A stretch of DNA of 64,000 nt from an uncultured Paracoccus sp. (GCF_947487305.1 NZ_CANKWH010000002.1:356523-420522); one strand, 5' to 3'; positions 43,567-52,904 are shown, numbered from the stretch's first letter. Program-made: numbers and translations. The notes: a model not told the origin generated them from the sequence alone.

Positions 43567-44403
43567 ATGCACAAGAGGTCTGATATGGGTTTTCCCGGCG
43601 TCTGGATGACGGAAAGCGAAAGCATGGTCTATCGGGTTGTGCCGAAATGCGCCTGCTCGTCCATCGGCCAGATCATGTTCTATTCCGACCACGGCCGCTA
43701 TTTCGACGGCGACATCCATGACTCGACCGATGGGTTGCACAAATGGGCGCAGGATCACAGCCAGCAGCCGATCGAGACCTCCGTGCGCGAGGGACGGGGC
43801 GTCAGTTTTACCTGCGTGCGCAACCCCTATGCCCGCATCCTGTCCTCGTTCTTCGACAAGATCGCCGGCATCCAGCGCAATGGCAAACGCTATCGCGGCA
43901 AGCTGGTGCCGCAACTGATCCAGACCTATGGCATCGAGGTCGGCAGCCCCGAGGACGGGTTCGACTTCGACCAGATAAAGTCCTTCCGCCGCTTCCTGCT
44001 GTTCGCGCGCGACACCGCCCGCTGGCGCCGGCCGATGGAGCCGGACATCCACTGGTCCTCGATGTCGGGCCATATCTCGACGCTGATCACCAATGGCGGG
44101 CATTACGACCAGATCTTCTTCACCGAGAAATTCGACGAGGGCATGCAGAAGGTGCTGGATGCCAGCGAGACCCCGGTCAGGGTCGACGTGAAGGACGTGC
44201 CGCGGTTCAACGAGTCCGAGGGCCACGGGCCGAAACGCGCGCACAAGGTCAGCGACTATTTCGACGACCTGTCGCGGCATCTGGTCTGGGAGATGTACAG
44301 CAGCGACTTCCGGCTGTTCCGCTATGATTTCGACGACCCGGACAACAAGATGCCGCTTGGCGAGGTCGACCTGGACGAGGTTCACGCCAAGCTGGGGCGC
44401 TGA
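43567..44403 (+). CDS. Sulfotransferase family 2 protein
   Basis: A 278-residue cytoplasmic enzyme that uses PAPS. The 5'-phosphosulfate-binding motif is in YRVVPKCACSSIGQIMFY (about 22-39) and the 3'-phosphate-binding motif is TCVRNPYARILSSFFDK (about 81-97). This pattern belongs to the carbohydrate (chondroitin/HNK-type) sulfotransferases. ATG 43585 is an alternative start. With the divergent GT14 gene it likely modifies a surface polysaccharide. Confidence 0.92.
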   Translation: MHKRSDMGFPGVWMTESESMVYRVVPKCACSSIGQIMFYSDHGRYFDGDIHDSTDGLHKWAQDHSQQPIETSVREGRGVSFTCVRNPYARILSSFFDKIAGIQRNGKRYRGKLVPQLIQTYGIEVGSPEDGFDFDQIKSFRRFLLFARDTARWRRPMEPDIHWSSMSGHISTLITNGGHYDQIFFTEKFDEGMQKVLDASETPVRVDVKDVPRFNESEGHGPKRAHKVSDYFDDLSRHLVWEMYSSDFRLFRYDFDDPDNKMPLGEVDLDEVHAKLGR

Positions 44404-44421
44404 GACAGCGTCCGTCCCGGA

Positions 44422-45981
44422 TCAGAAGGTGAAGTCTTGGTCATCCAGATCGGACAGCGTGGTGCTGGTCAGCAGAATGATCGAATCGAGGCTTAGCGTA
44501 ATGGAAACAAGGTTGCCCCGCTGACGCGCGGCGGCGGCAACATCGTCGAAATCATCGAAGCCGGCATATCCCTGAAGCGAGATCTGATCGACGCCGTCCT
44601 GCCAGTCCTCGATCACATCCAGACCGAGCCTGCCCCGGAAGGCAAAGACATCCGCCCCGGCAGCGCCATTCAGACGGTCATTTCCACTTCCGCCGACCAG
44701 CCGGTCATCGCCTGCATTCCCCTCGAGCCGATCGCGGCCATCCGCGCCGATCAGGGCGTCCCGCCCGTCGCCGCCGACGAGGCGATCATCGCCCTGCATA
44801 CCGTAAAGCTGGTCGTCACCCTCGGCGCCGCTCAGCAGATCGGCGTCGGCATCACCGAACAGGCGGTCCTGGCCGGCCCCGCCGGCCAGTGTGTCGGCGC
44901 CGCCTCCGCCCTGAAGCAGATCGTTCTCGGCACCGCCCCGCAAAAGATCGGCTCCGTCGAAACCGCTAAGCCAGTCAACCCCATAGCCGCCGTCCAGCGT
45001 GTCATTGCCCGCGCCGCCATTGAGGCGATCATTCCCGGTTTCCCCCCAGAGCAGGTCGCTTCCCTCGATCCCAAACAGCGTGTCATTGCCACTGCCGCCG
45101 AGCAGATGGTCATTCCCGACATGTCCCGCCAGCTGATCGTTCCCCGCCGCGCCGTCCAGCCGGTCATTGCCGCTTGCGCCCTTCAGCGTGTCATTGAACT
45201 GGGCGCCGGTCAGCCGGTCATGTCCGGCCCCGCCCAGCATCAGGCTTGGCGCGCGGCCGGTGACGATGCTGTCATTGCCGGCGCCGCCATCGATCTCGAG
45301 GAACTGCCCGGCGGGGCGCCAGACGGCGGTATAGCCCGCGCTGTCGCCATAGAGATAGCGGATCGCCTGCACGTCCAGCGGCCCCAGCGTATCGCGGGAT
45401 CGCCCGGTGCTGTCGCCCGACCAGCTCCAGTCATAGGACATGACGGTGTAATCGTGGTTGTCCATCGAGGGCATGAGCAGTCGCCCCTCATGCGGGTGCT
45501 CCAGCCCGATCGCGTGACCGATCTCGTGGATCATGACGGTATAGATCGAACTGCCGCGGGCGCTGCTTGTCGTCCAGGACTGGTTCGGATCATAGGTGAT
45601 GGTGACGAAGACATCGCCGGTCTGGATATCGCCGCCGACGCTCGGCGTCGGCGGCAGGTAGGCCCAGGAGGTCAGGTCGGGCGAGCGGTTGCCATGCAGC
45701 TTGATCGAGGCATCGGCGGGATCATTCACCTCGACAAAGCGCAGGCCCGACTTCGCCTCGAACTGCGCCATGGCGCTGCGGATGGCCGCGCGCTGCGCCG
45801 TGGTCATGGGGACATACTGATTGCCGACATCGCTCTGTGCTGGCGGGCTTTCACTGAAGCTCGGCAGTTCCCCGCGTTCGAGGAAGCTGTAGGTCACGAC
45901 CGTCGGCGTGCCGACCTTCTCGGCCTTGTTCCAGCGCCACACCCCGGTGGTCAGGGCGGTGTAGTTGCTCACATAGGCCAT
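44422..45981 (-). CDS. Secreted RTX metalloprotease (serralysin-like)
   Basis: A 519-residue protein without a Sec signal. The zinc motif is HEIGHAIGLEHP (about 152-163) with the Met-turn VMSYDW (about 179). About 20 nonapeptide repeats of the GGxGxDxL type (about 225-460) bind calcium, and a C-terminal segment (FAFRGRLGLDVIEDWQDGVDQISL) matches the type I secretion signal region. No T1SS genes are adjacent. It probably degrades extracellular protein. Confidence 0.93.
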   Translation of the reverse strand: MAYVSNYTALTTGVWRWNKAEKVGTPTVVTYSFLERGELPSFSESPPAQSDVGNQYVPMTTAQRAAIRSAMAQFEAKSGLRFVEVNDPADASIKLHGNRSPDLTSWAYLPPTPSVGGDIQTGDVFVTITYDPNQSWTTSSARGSSIYTVMIHEIGHAIGLEHPHEGRLLMPSMDNHDYTVMSYDWSWSGDSTGRSRDTLGPLDVQAIRYLYGDSAGYTAVWRPAGQFLEIDGGAGNDSIVTGRAPSLMLGGAGHDRLTGAQFNDTLKGASGNDRLDGAAGNDQLAGHVGNDHLLGGSGNDTLFGIEGSDLLWGETGNDRLNGGAGNDTLDGGYGVDWLSGFDGADLLRGGAENDLLQGGGGADTLAGGAGQDRLFGDADADLLSGAEGDDQLYGMQGDDRLVGGDGRDALIGADGRDRLEGNAGDDRLVGGSGNDRLNGAAGADVFAFRGRLGLDVIEDWQDGVDQISLQGYAGFDDFDDVAAAARQRGNLVSITLSLDSIILLTSTTLSDLDDQDFTF

Positions 45982-46094
45982 GGTGACAGCTTACCTCGTC
46001 TCATTGCCGCCAAGATTTCCCGGCAATTGGCGAGCCAACAGGGGCGAAGGGCGATGGCGTTTCAATCGGAACATGTCATCTGGATAAGAAAAAT

Positions 46095-46120
46095 GGCGCT
46101 TTCCGACAAGGGAAAGCGCC
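46095..46120 (-). terminator. Intrinsic terminator of acpP
   Basis: GGCGCTTTCC pairs with GGAAAGCGCC around a short loop. Read leftwards from acpP it is followed by ATTTTTCTTATCC. It ends the fatty-acid genes before the RTX protease gene. Confidence 0.88.
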
Positions 46121-46154
46121 ACATCTGCTTAATGCCTTCAGGCCTGTCCGAAAC

Positions 46155-46388
46155 TCAGACGGCGCCCTTGATGAAGGTGACTGCGTCGCCGAAGGTCTGG
46201 ATGGTCTCGGCGGCGTCATCGGGGATCTCGATGCCGAACTCTTCTTCGAAGGCCATCACCAGCTCGACGGTGTCGAGGCTGTCGGCGCCCAGATCGTCGA
46301 TGAACGAGGCCGACTCGACGACCTTGTCCTCGTCGACGCCCAGATGCTCGACAACGATCTTCTTCACGCGATCAGCGATATCGCTCAT
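46155..46388 (-). CDS. acpP: Acyl carrier protein
   Basis: A 77-residue acidic four-helix protein. The phosphopantetheine Ser is in [10 protein letters not shown] (about 37). It carries acyl chains in fatty-acid synthesis and lies downstream of fabD and fabG on the same strand. Its own promoter candidate lies upstream. fabF, which often follows acpP, is not here; a terminator and a protease gene come next. Confidence 0.98.
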   Translation of the reverse strand: MSDIADRVKKIVVEHLGVDEDKVVESASFIDDLGADSLDTVELVMAFEEEFGIEIPDDAAETIQTFGDAVTFIKGAV

Positions 46389-46488
46389 GTCACTTCCTCA
46401 CTTTCGTGGGCATCCGCCCAAAGGTCCCGCCCCTGATTGCAGGGCGTATTGACAGCCGAGGGCGGTTCCCCTTCGGCCTTATGGCCGG

Positions 46489-46516
46489 GATATAGCACCG
46501 GATATGCGTCTTGCAA
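46489..46516 (-). promoter_or_regulatory. Candidate sigma-70-type promoter for acpP
   Basis: On the minus strand TTGCAA (46516-46511) and TATATC (46494-46489) are separated by 16 bases. They lie about 100 bases before the acpP start, in the fabG-acpP gap. Assigned by consensus only. Confidence 0.4.
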
Positions 46517-46555
46517 CCCGCTTTCGTCGCCTTTTCGTGAACGCCCCGGCGGCGT

Positions 46556-47293
46556 TCAGAGCATCGCCATGCCGCCGTTCACATGCAGTGTCGCGCCGGT
46601 CACATATCCGGCCTCGGCGCTGCTGAGATACAACACCGCCGCGCCGATATCGCCAGGCCCGCCCATGCGCCCGGCGGGGATCTGGGTCAGGATCGCCGAC
46701 TTCTGCTGCTCGTTCAGCTTGTCGGTCATCGCCGTCTCGATGAAGCCCGGGGCGACGCAGTTCACGGTGATGCCGCGGCTCGCCACCTCGTAGGCCAGCG
46801 ATTTCGACATGCCGACCAGGCCGGCCTTGGCGGCGGCGTAGTTGCCCTGCCCGGGATTGCCGGTGGCGCCCACGACCGAGGTGATATTGACGATCCGGCC
46901 CCAGCGCGCCTTCATCATCCCGCGCAGCACCGCGCGGCTGAGACGGAAAACGCTGGTCAGGTTCACCTCGATCACCTGCGCCCATTCCTCATCGGACATG
47001 CGCATGAACAGGTTGTCCCGGGTGATGCCTGCGTTGTTCACCAGGATGTCGACCGAGCCCATGGCCTCGGCGGCTGCCTTGGGCAGCGCCGCCACTGCCT
47101 CGGCATCCGAGAGGTTCGCCGGCACCACATGGGCGCGGCTGCCCAGCTTCTCGGCCAATTCGCGCAACGGCTCCTCGCGCGTGCCCGACAGCGCCACGGC
47201 GGCGCCCGCCGCGTGCAGCGCCTCGGCCACCGCGCCGCCAATCCCGCCCGATGCGCCCGTCACCAGCGCGTTCTTTCCCGTCAAGTCAAACAT
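46556..47293 (-). CDS. fabG: 3-oxoacyl-[ACP] reductase
   Basis: A 245-residue SDR that reduces 3-oxoacyl-ACP with NADPH. Motifs: TGASGGIGGAVAEAL (about 12-26), NNAGITRDNLFMRM (about 86-99), ITSVVGATGNPGQGNYAAAKAGLVG with Ser, Tyr and Lys (about 137-161), GFIETAMT. Normal length and position in the fabD-fabG-acpP cluster. Confidence 0.98.
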   Translation of the reverse strand: MFDLTGKNALVTGASGGIGGAVAEALHAAGAAVALSGTREEPLRELAEKLGSRAHVVPANLSDAEAVAALPKAAAEAMGSVDILVNNAGITRDNLFMRMSDEEWAQVIEVNLTSVFRLSRAVLRGMMKARWGRIVNITSVVGATGNPGQGNYAAAKAGLVGMSKSLAYEVASRGITVNCVAPGFIETAMTDKLNEQQKSAILTQIPAGRMGGPGDIGAAVLYLSSAEAGYVTGATLHVNGGMAML

Positions 47294-47307
47294 CTGCTTT
47301 CACCTGG

Positions 47308-47347
47308 TCCAAATATCCCGGGGGTCCGGGGGCAACGCCCCCGGCCT
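47308..47347. repeat. Rhodobacterales-type CAAATATCC intergenic element, copy 2
   Basis: TCCAAATATCCCGGGGGTCC followed by GGGGGC-aac-GCCCCC, nearly the same as 32079-32120. It sits between fabD and fabG, so it is inside a probable operon rather than at an end, which argues against a simple terminator role. Confidence 0.7.
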
Positions 47348-47351
47348 GTCC

Positions 47352-48278
47352 TCAGCCCTTCAGCGCCCGCACGTCGTCCGGAAGGCCGATATTGCGCACG
47401 GTCACATCCTTGGCGATGCGCTTGATCATCCCCGACAGCGCCTTGCCGGCACCGATCTCCCAGAACTCGGTCACGCCGGCCTCGGCCATGTTGGCGACCG
47501 ATTCCCGCCAGCGCACCGCGCCTGTCACCTGCTCGACCAGCAGCCGCCGGATCGCGCCCGGCTCGATCACCGCCTCGGCGCGGACATTGGCGATCAGCGG
47601 CACGGCGGGGGGCTGGATATCCACGCCCGCCAGCGCATCGGCCATCGCCGCCGCCGCCGGTTGCATCAGCACCGAATGGAAGGGCGCCGAGACCGGCAGC
47701 ATCAGTGCCCGCTTGGCGCCGCGCTCCTTGGCCAGCACCGCCGCGCGTTCCACCGCCGCCTTGTGACCCGAGATCACCACCTGCGCCGGGTCGTTGTCAT
47801 TGGCGGCCTGGCAGACCTCGTCCTCGGCAGCGTCGCGGGCAATGGCCTCGACCGCCTCGAAATCGAGGCCGAGGATCGCCGCCATTGCCCCCACGCCGAC
47901 CGGCACCGCCTCCTGCATGGCAAGCCCGCGCAGGCGCAGAAGCCGCGCGGTGTCGGCCAGTGTCAGCGCACCGGCGGCACAGAGCGCCGAATATTCCCCC
48001 AGCGAATGGCCGGCGACGAAATCCGCGTCCTGGATATTGATCCCCTCGGATTCCAGCGCCCGGAAGGCCGCCATCGAGGTCGCCATCAGCGCGGGCTGCG
48101 CGTTCTGCGTCAGCGTCAGGGTGTCGATATCGCCGGTCCAGATCAGGCCCGACAGCGTCTCGCCCAGGGCCTCGTCCACCTCGTCAAAGACATCCCGGGC
48201 CGCCGGATAGGCCTCGGCCAGTTCGCGGCCCATGCCGACGGTCTGGGCGCCCTGGCCCGGGAAGACGAATGCACGCAT
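47352..48278 (-). CDS. fabD: Malonyl-CoA:ACP transacylase
   Basis: A 308-residue enzyme that moves malonyl from CoA to ACP. The start is FVFPGQGAQTVGMGRELAEAY; the active-site Ser is in GHSLGEYSA (about 92). Arg (about 117, LLRLRG) and His (VSAPFHSVL, about 200) complete the site. First gene of the fabD-fabG-acpP cluster. Confidence 0.98.
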   Translation of the reverse strand: MRAFVFPGQGAQTVGMGRELAEAYPAARDVFDEVDEALGETLSGLIWTGDIDTLTLTQNAQPALMATSMAAFRALESEGINIQDADFVAGHSLGEYSALCAAGALTLADTARLLRLRGLAMQEAVPVGVGAMAAILGLDFEAVEAIARDAAEDEVCQAANDNDPAQVVISGHKAAVERAAVLAKERGAKRALMLPVSAPFHSVLMQPAAAAMADALAGVDIQPPAVPLIANVRAEAVIEPGAIRRLLVEQVTGAVRWRESVANMAEAGVTEFWEIGAGKALSGMIKRIAKDVTVRNIGLPDDVRALKG

Positions 48279-48387
48279 GGTCTCACCTCACTCTCTTGGT
48301 CTTGTTACCGATAGCGGGGCTTTTGCCCACTCGCAACCACAGGCGGGTTGGGATAGGTCCGGAAGCCGTGGAAAACAGGAGCTTGCA

Positions 48388-49575
48388 ATGAGCATCCGGA
48401 ACACCTCACGCGGCTATGGCCGCGTGGCCCGAGGCTTTCACTGGCTGATGGCGGTGCTGATCGTTGTCGCCATCGGGCTCGGGCTTTACACCACCAGCCT
48501 GCCGGCGGCATCGGACGGCGATATCGCGCGGCTCTTCGGGGTCTTCTCGATCCACAAGACCCTCGGCGTCACCCTGCTGGCGCTGGCATTGCTGCGGCTT
48601 GGCTGGAGCCTGACCCAGCCGCGCCCCGCGCCGCTGCATCCTGAACGCCGGACCGAGACGCTGCTGGCCGCCACCGTTCACTGGGCGCTTTATGGCGGGA
48701 TGATCCTGATGCCGCTCTCGGGCCTTCTGCGCCATGCCAGCGCGCCGGGGGATTTCGCCCGCATCCTCTGGCCCTTCGGCCAGCGCCTGCCCGGACTGCC
48801 GGTGGATCAGACGGTCAGCGCCGCCTTTTCCGCGATGCACCGCACCGGCTGGCTGCTTTTGGCCGGGCTGATCGTCCTCCATGTGGCGGGCGTTCTGAAG
48901 CACCGGCTGATCGACCGCGATGCCACGCTGGCGCGGATGACCGGGCGCGGCGACCTGCCCGAGCCGCCCGCCGGTCCGCGCCTTCCCGGTTTCGTCGCGC
49001 CGCTGCTGGCGCTGGCGATCTGGAGCGCGGCGATCACCTTCGCGGTGACCCGCGCGCCCGAGGCGACCGCCCCGATGCCGACCGCGACCGCACCCGCCAG
49101 CGCGGCAAACTGGCAGATCGAGAAGGGCACGCTTCGCCTCTCGGTCCTGCAGGGGTCCAGCCCGGTCAGCGGCTCCTTCGCCGCCTGGACCGCCGCCATC
49201 GCCTATGACGCGCCGAGCCGTACCGGCCATGTCGAGGTCTCGATCCCGCTCGACTCGCTGTTCCTCGGCGCCATCACCAAGGCCGCGCTTGGCCCCGGCT
49301 TCCTCATGGCCGAAGCCCATCCCCGCGCCATTTTCGAAGCTGACATCCTGCCCGAAGGCACCGACCACGTCGCGCGCGGGACGCTGCAACTGGCCGGCGC
49401 CGAGGTTCCGGTCGCCCTGCCCTTCGCCCTGACGATTACCGGCGACACGGCCACCATGACCGGCCAGACCGTGCTGGATCGCCGCGATTTCGGCATCGGC
49501 GCGGGCTATGCGGATGAGGGGACGGTTGGATTCCGGGTGACGGTGGACGTGGCGCTGACGGCAAAGCGGCAGTAG
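48388..49575 (+). CDS. Cytochrome b561 fused to a YceI domain
   Basis: A 395-residue protein. Residues about 10-180 form a four-helix b561/YodB-type membrane domain with haem His residues (RGFHWLMAVL, FSIHKTLGVTLL, ATVHWALYGG, LIVLHVAGVLKHRL). A fifth hydrophobic stretch near 205-225 leads into a YceI lipocalin domain (about 242-393, GTLRLSVLQGSSPVSGSFAAWTAAIAYD ... GTLQLAGAEVPVALPFALTI). Usually these are two separate adjacent genes (yceJ-yceI). The fusion suggests direct electron or quinone transfer between them. ATG 48388 follows CAGGAG. Confidence 0.93.
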   Translation: MSIRNTSRGYGRVARGFHWLMAVLIVVAIGLGLYTTSLPAASDGDIARLFGVFSIHKTLGVTLLALALLRLGWSLTQPRPAPLHPERRTETLLAATVHWALYGGMILMPLSGLLRHASAPGDFARILWPFGQRLPGLPVDQTVSAAFSAMHRTGWLLLAGLIVLHVAGVLKHRLIDRDATLARMTGRGDLPEPPAGPRLPGFVAPLLALAIWSAAITFAVTRAPEATAPMPTATAPASAANWQIEKGTLRLSVLQGSSPVSGSFAAWTAAIAYDAPSRTGHVEVSIPLDSLFLGAITKAALGPGFLMAEAHPRAIFEADILPEGTDHVARGTLQLAGAEVPVALPFALTITGDTATMTGQTVLDRRDFGIGAGYADEGTVGFRVTVDVALTAKRQ

Positions 49576-49577
49576 GC

Positions 49578-49745
49578 AGAGGGTCAGTGGACTGCCGTGG
49601 ATGGCCGCTGCAACGGCTGTGCTGTGCAGTTTATGGTGCAAGTATATCGAACGACTGTTCAGCGCTGATGGTCACCAAAGCGGCCAGCCGCCCGGACGGC
49701 AGGCCGCTGACCCGGCGGGGCTGCGCCCCTCGTTCCGGGTCGGGT
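49578..49745. repeat. Structured intergenic element, copy B
   Basis: Related to 17814-17989 over its whole length. Predicted helices: AGCGGCC (49679-49685) with GGCCGCT (49702-49708), GACCCGG (49709-49715) with CCGGGTC (49735-49741), and a rival TGGCCGC (49602-49608) with GCGGCCA (49680-49686). Each helix differs in sequence from copy A but keeps base pairing. It lies between convergent b561-YceI and ndk, and the ndk terminator lies just right of it. Confidence 0.7.
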
Positions 49746-49786
49746 CGCTGCACTAGAGCATCATTGCAGCACTCACCCAAAGAAAA

Positions 49787-49808
49787 AGGGGGCCAACACG
49801 GCCCCCTT
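49787..49808 (-). terminator. Intrinsic terminator of ndk
   Basis: AAGGGGGCC pairs with GGCCCCCTT, with a short loop. Read leftwards it is followed by TTTTTCTTTGG. Confidence 0.88.
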
Positions 49809-49832
49809 CCTCACAATCAAACAGCCGTCCGA

Positions 49833-50255
49833 TCAGCCGACCAGTTCAAGGCCGCTGAAGAAGAAGGCGATCTCCTCCTTGGCGGTTTCCGGGGCGTCGG
49901 AACCGTGGACCGAGTTCTCGCCGACCGAGAGGGCGAATTCCTTGCGGATGGTGCCGGCATCGGCCTGGGCCGGGTTGGTGGCGCCCATCACTTCGCGGTT
50001 CTTGGCAATGGCGTTCTCGCCTTCCAGAACCTGCACGACGACCGGCTCGGAGGCCATGAACTCGACCAGCTCGCCATAGAAGGGGCGGTCCTTGTGGACG
50101 ACGTAGAACTGGCCAGCCTGCGCGGGCGACAGGTGGATGCGCTTCTGCGCGACGATGCGCAGGCCGGCATCCTCGAACTTGGCATTGATCTTGCCGGTCA
50201 GGTTGCGCTTGGTCGCGTCGGGCTTGATGATGGAAAGCGTGCGTTCGATCGCCAT
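49833..50255 (-). CDS. ndk: Nucleoside diphosphate kinase
   Basis: A 140-residue enzyme that balances NTP pools. The active-site His is in [11 protein letters not shown] (about 117). Markers [13 protein letters not shown] and [14 protein letters not shown] are typical. ATG 50255 is the family start. Confidence 0.98.
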   Translation of the reverse strand: MAIERTLSIIKPDATKRNLTGKINAKFEDAGLRIVAQKRIHLSPAQAGQFYVVHKDRPFYGELVEFMASEPVVVQVLEGENAIAKNREVMGATNPAQADAGTIRKEFALSVGENSVHGSDAPETAKEEIAFFFSGLELVG

Positions 50256-50501
50256 GGTTTTCGTCCTGTCAGGGGGCCGGCAACAGCGCCGCACCCGGGA
50301 AAAATCCGCGTCCGGTTAACAGGCTTGGCGCGAAGGGGCAAGCATTGGTCGCAGAGGGCGGACCGGCGCCAAGCTGCCTTTTCCACCGATGCGGGAAGAT
50401 CGCCGCTGACATTCCCGCCCGGTCTGCCAAGATGCGGGCGATGAAACACCACGGATCGGCACCCTCGCGGAGGCCGGCCCTCACGCCGGAGCCGCCGACC
50501 G

Positions 50502-51629
50502 ATGCCCGAGACGAGACCGACAGCCGAAACCACCGAGGCGCTGGCGCAGGGGCCGCTGGCGCCACGGCGCGCGGTCCCCGTCGCCACCATCCTGACGGTC
50601 TTTGGCCTTGCGATCCTTCTGGCCGCGCTCTGGGTCTGGAAGGGACTGATCCTTCTGACCTTCGCCGCCATCCTCGTCGCCATCGCGCTCAGGGGCGGGG
50701 CGAAACTCATGCAGCGATGGACCGGGATCGGCGTCAAGCTGGGCGTGGTGCTGACCATGGCGCTGCTGGTGCTGGTCGCGGGGCTGCTGATGCGCAGCGT
50801 CGGCCCGGCGATCTCGGCCCAGTTCAACGAGCTGATGCGCGGCCTGCCCGCCGCCTGGCAGCAGGTCAGCGACTGGCTGGACAAAAGCAACATCGGCAGC
50901 TTCATCGAGCGGCAGCTTGAACCCTCGGGCACCTCGGGCGGCGGCACGACCGCAGCCAGCGGGCTGCCCGGCATCTTCAGCTTTCTGACCGGCACCATCA
51001 CCACGGTCTTCGGCGGGGTCGCCAATGTGGTGCTGATGCTGACCATGGCGATCTTCCTGGCGCTCGATGGCCCGAGCTATCGCGACGGCGCGCTGAAGCT
51101 GGTGCCGATCCCGCATCGCCCGACCGCCCGAGCCATCACCGACGAGCTCGACATCTCGCTTGGGCGCTGGATGGCGGGACAGGCGGTGGACATGGCGGTG
51201 GTGGCGCTGCTGACCGGGCTGGGGCTGTGGCTGCTGGGGATGCCGCTCGCGATGGTGTTGGGGTTGATCGCAGGTCTGACCAACATCATCCCCTATGTCG
51301 GGCCGTTCCTGTCGGGCGCGCCTGCGGTGCTGTTCGCGCTTACGCAAGGCGTCGACATGGCAGTCTATGTGCTGCTGCTCTTCGTCGCCGTGCAGCAGCT
51401 CGAGGGGAACCTGCTGATGCCCTTGATCCAGAAATATGCCTCGGACCTGCCGCCGGTCCTCAGCGTCATGGGCATCGTCGCCTTTGGCGGGCTGTTCGGC
51501 TTTGCCGGGATCCTGCTGGCCACGCCCCTGGTGCTGGTGCTGATCGTGCTGGTCACGCGGATCTATATCGAGGGGATTCTGGGCGATGCCCCCGCATCTC
51601 CGACCAAGGGGCCGGTGGCGGAGGGCTGA
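50502..51629 (+). CDS. AI-2E family (PerM/TqsA-type) membrane transporter
   Basis: A 375-residue membrane protein with two N-terminal helices, a soluble helical loop (about 95-160, including AQFNELMRGLPAAWQQVSDWL), and five or more C-terminal helices. The family signature is the NIIPYVGPFLSGAPAVLFAL region (about 263-282), followed by VQQLEGNLLMPLIQKYASDLPP. Members have been linked to autoinducer-2 export or sodium/proton exchange; the substrate here is unknown. Confidence 0.93.
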   Translation: MPETRPTAETTEALAQGPLAPRRAVPVATILTVFGLAILLAALWVWKGLILLTFAAILVAIALRGGAKLMQRWTGIGVKLGVVLTMALLVLVAGLLMRSVGPAISAQFNELMRGLPAAWQQVSDWLDKSNIGSFIERQLEPSGTSGGGTTAASGLPGIFSFLTGTITTVFGGVANVVLMLTMAIFLALDGPSYRDGALKLVPIPHRPTARAITDELDISLGRWMAGQAVDMAVVALLTGLGLWLLGMPLAMVLGLIAGLTNIIPYVGPFLSGAPAVLFALTQGVDMAVYVLLLFVAVQQLEGNLLMPLIQKYASDLPPVLSVMGIVAFGGLFGFAGILLATPLVLVLIVLVTRIYIEGILGDAPASPTKGPVAEG

Positions 51630-51649
51630 AGATCAGCCCTCCGCCGGTT

Positions 51650-52042
51650 TCAGGCCTCGTCCGGGACGAATTCCAGCGCCACGCCGTTGATGCAATAGCG
51701 CAGACCGGTAGGCGGCGGGCCATCGTTGAACACATGGCCCAGATGCGCGTCGCAATCCTGACAGCGGACCTCGGTGCGGATCATGCCGTGGCTGATATCG
51801 CGATGCTCGTCGATGGCGCCGCCGGCGCGCGAGAAACTCGGCCAGCCGCAATGGCTTTCGAATTTCTGATCGCCGTCGAACAGCCGCGCGCCACAGCCGA
51901 CGCAAACGTAATGCCCCGGCCCCTCGGGAAAGCCCTCATGCGAGAAGGGCCGCTCGGTGCCCGATTGGCGGGTGACGCGATAAGCCTCGGGGGAAAGCTG
52001 GGCCCGCCACTCGGTATCTGACTTCTGAATCTTCGGCGCCAT
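51650..52042 (-). CDS. msrB: Peptide-methionine (R)-S-oxide reductase
   Basis: A 130-residue enzyme that reduces methionine-R-sulfoxide in proteins. Zinc Cys pairs are CVGCGARL and [12 protein letters not shown], and the catalytic Cys is in [16 protein letters not shown] 52042 is a normal start. No msrA is adjacent. Confidence 0.97.
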   Translation of the reverse strand: MAPKIQKSDTEWRAQLSPEAYRVTRQSGTERPFSHEGFPEGPGHYVCVGCGARLFDGDQKFESHCGWPSFSRAGGAIDEHRDISHGMIRTEVRCQDCDAHLGHVFNDGPPPTGLRYCINGVALEFVPDEA

Positions 52043-52129
52043 ATTAACCTCTTTTTTCGGTTTTGTGATTCCGTCACAGCATATGGGTAGGATAGGCTCA
52101 AACAACAAAGGGCATGGGCGAGACTGTCG

Positions 52130-52897
52130 ATGCGTCAAGGCCGCTATTCCACCCGCTTCGCCGAAACCGAAGCCGATCTCAGCCGCGCGCAGCATCTGCG
52201 CTGGCAGTGCTTTCTCGAGCGCAACCGGGCCGAGGGCGGGGATGGCGATTCGCTGGACCGCGACGGTCATGATGCGCTGTGCCGCCATGTGCTGATCGAA
52301 GAGGCCCAGAGCGGCAAACTGGTCTGCTGCTTCCGCATCCTGCCCTTGTCGGGCGGGTCCGAGATCGCCCGCAGCTATTCGGCACAATATTACAACCTCG
52401 CCTCGCTGGCCGATTACGATGGCAAGCTGGTCGAACTGGGGCGCTTCTGCGTCCACCCCGATCACAGCGATCCCGATATCCTGCGGCTGGCCTGGGCGAT
52501 GCTGACCGATTATGTCGAGGCCGAGGGCGTGGGGCTGCTGTTCGGCTGTTCCAGCTTCATCGGCACCGAGCCCGAAGCCTATGGTGATGCCTTCGCCATG
52601 CTGCGCGAACGGCATCTGGCGCCGAAACGCTGGCTGCCAAGGGTCAAGGCGCCGCAGGTCTTCCGCTTTGCCCGGGCGCTGAGCTTTGCCCGGCCCGATC
52701 CGAAGAAGGCGATGGCAGCGATGCCGCCCCTGTTGCGCAGCTACTTGGCGATGGGGGGATGGGTCAGCGATCATGCGGTGGTCGATCCGCAGATGAACAC
52801 GCTGCATGTATTCACCGGGCTGGAGGTCAGCGCCATCTCTGCCAACCGCCGCCGCTTCCTGCGCGGTGGCCCGGCCAGCCTGCCCGACCCGACCTGA
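52130..52897 (+). CDS. olsB: GNAT-fold acyltransferase, OlsB-like
   Basis: A 255-residue protein of the ornithine N-alpha-acyltransferase family. The pattern [43 protein letters not shown], then [23 protein letters not shown], is typical of OlsB. It makes lyso-ornithine lipid from ornithine and 3-hydroxyacyl-ACP, used when phosphate is short. The second enzyme OlsA is not adjacent here. Other GNAT acyl-homoserine-like activities are less likely. Confidence 0.85.
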   Translation: MRQGRYSTRFAETEADLSRAQHLRWQCFLERNRAEGGDGDSLDRDGHDALCRHVLIEEAQSGKLVCCFRILPLSGGSEIARSYSAQYYNLASLADYDGKLVELGRFCVHPDHSDPDILRLAWAMLTDYVEAEGVGLLFGCSSFIGTEPEAYGDAFAMLRERHLAPKRWLPRVKAPQVFRFARALSFARPDPKKAMAAMPPLLRSYLAMGGWVSDHAVVDPQMNTLHVFTGLEVSAISANRRRFLRGGPASLPDPT

Positions 52898-52904
52898 GCG
52901 CGCC

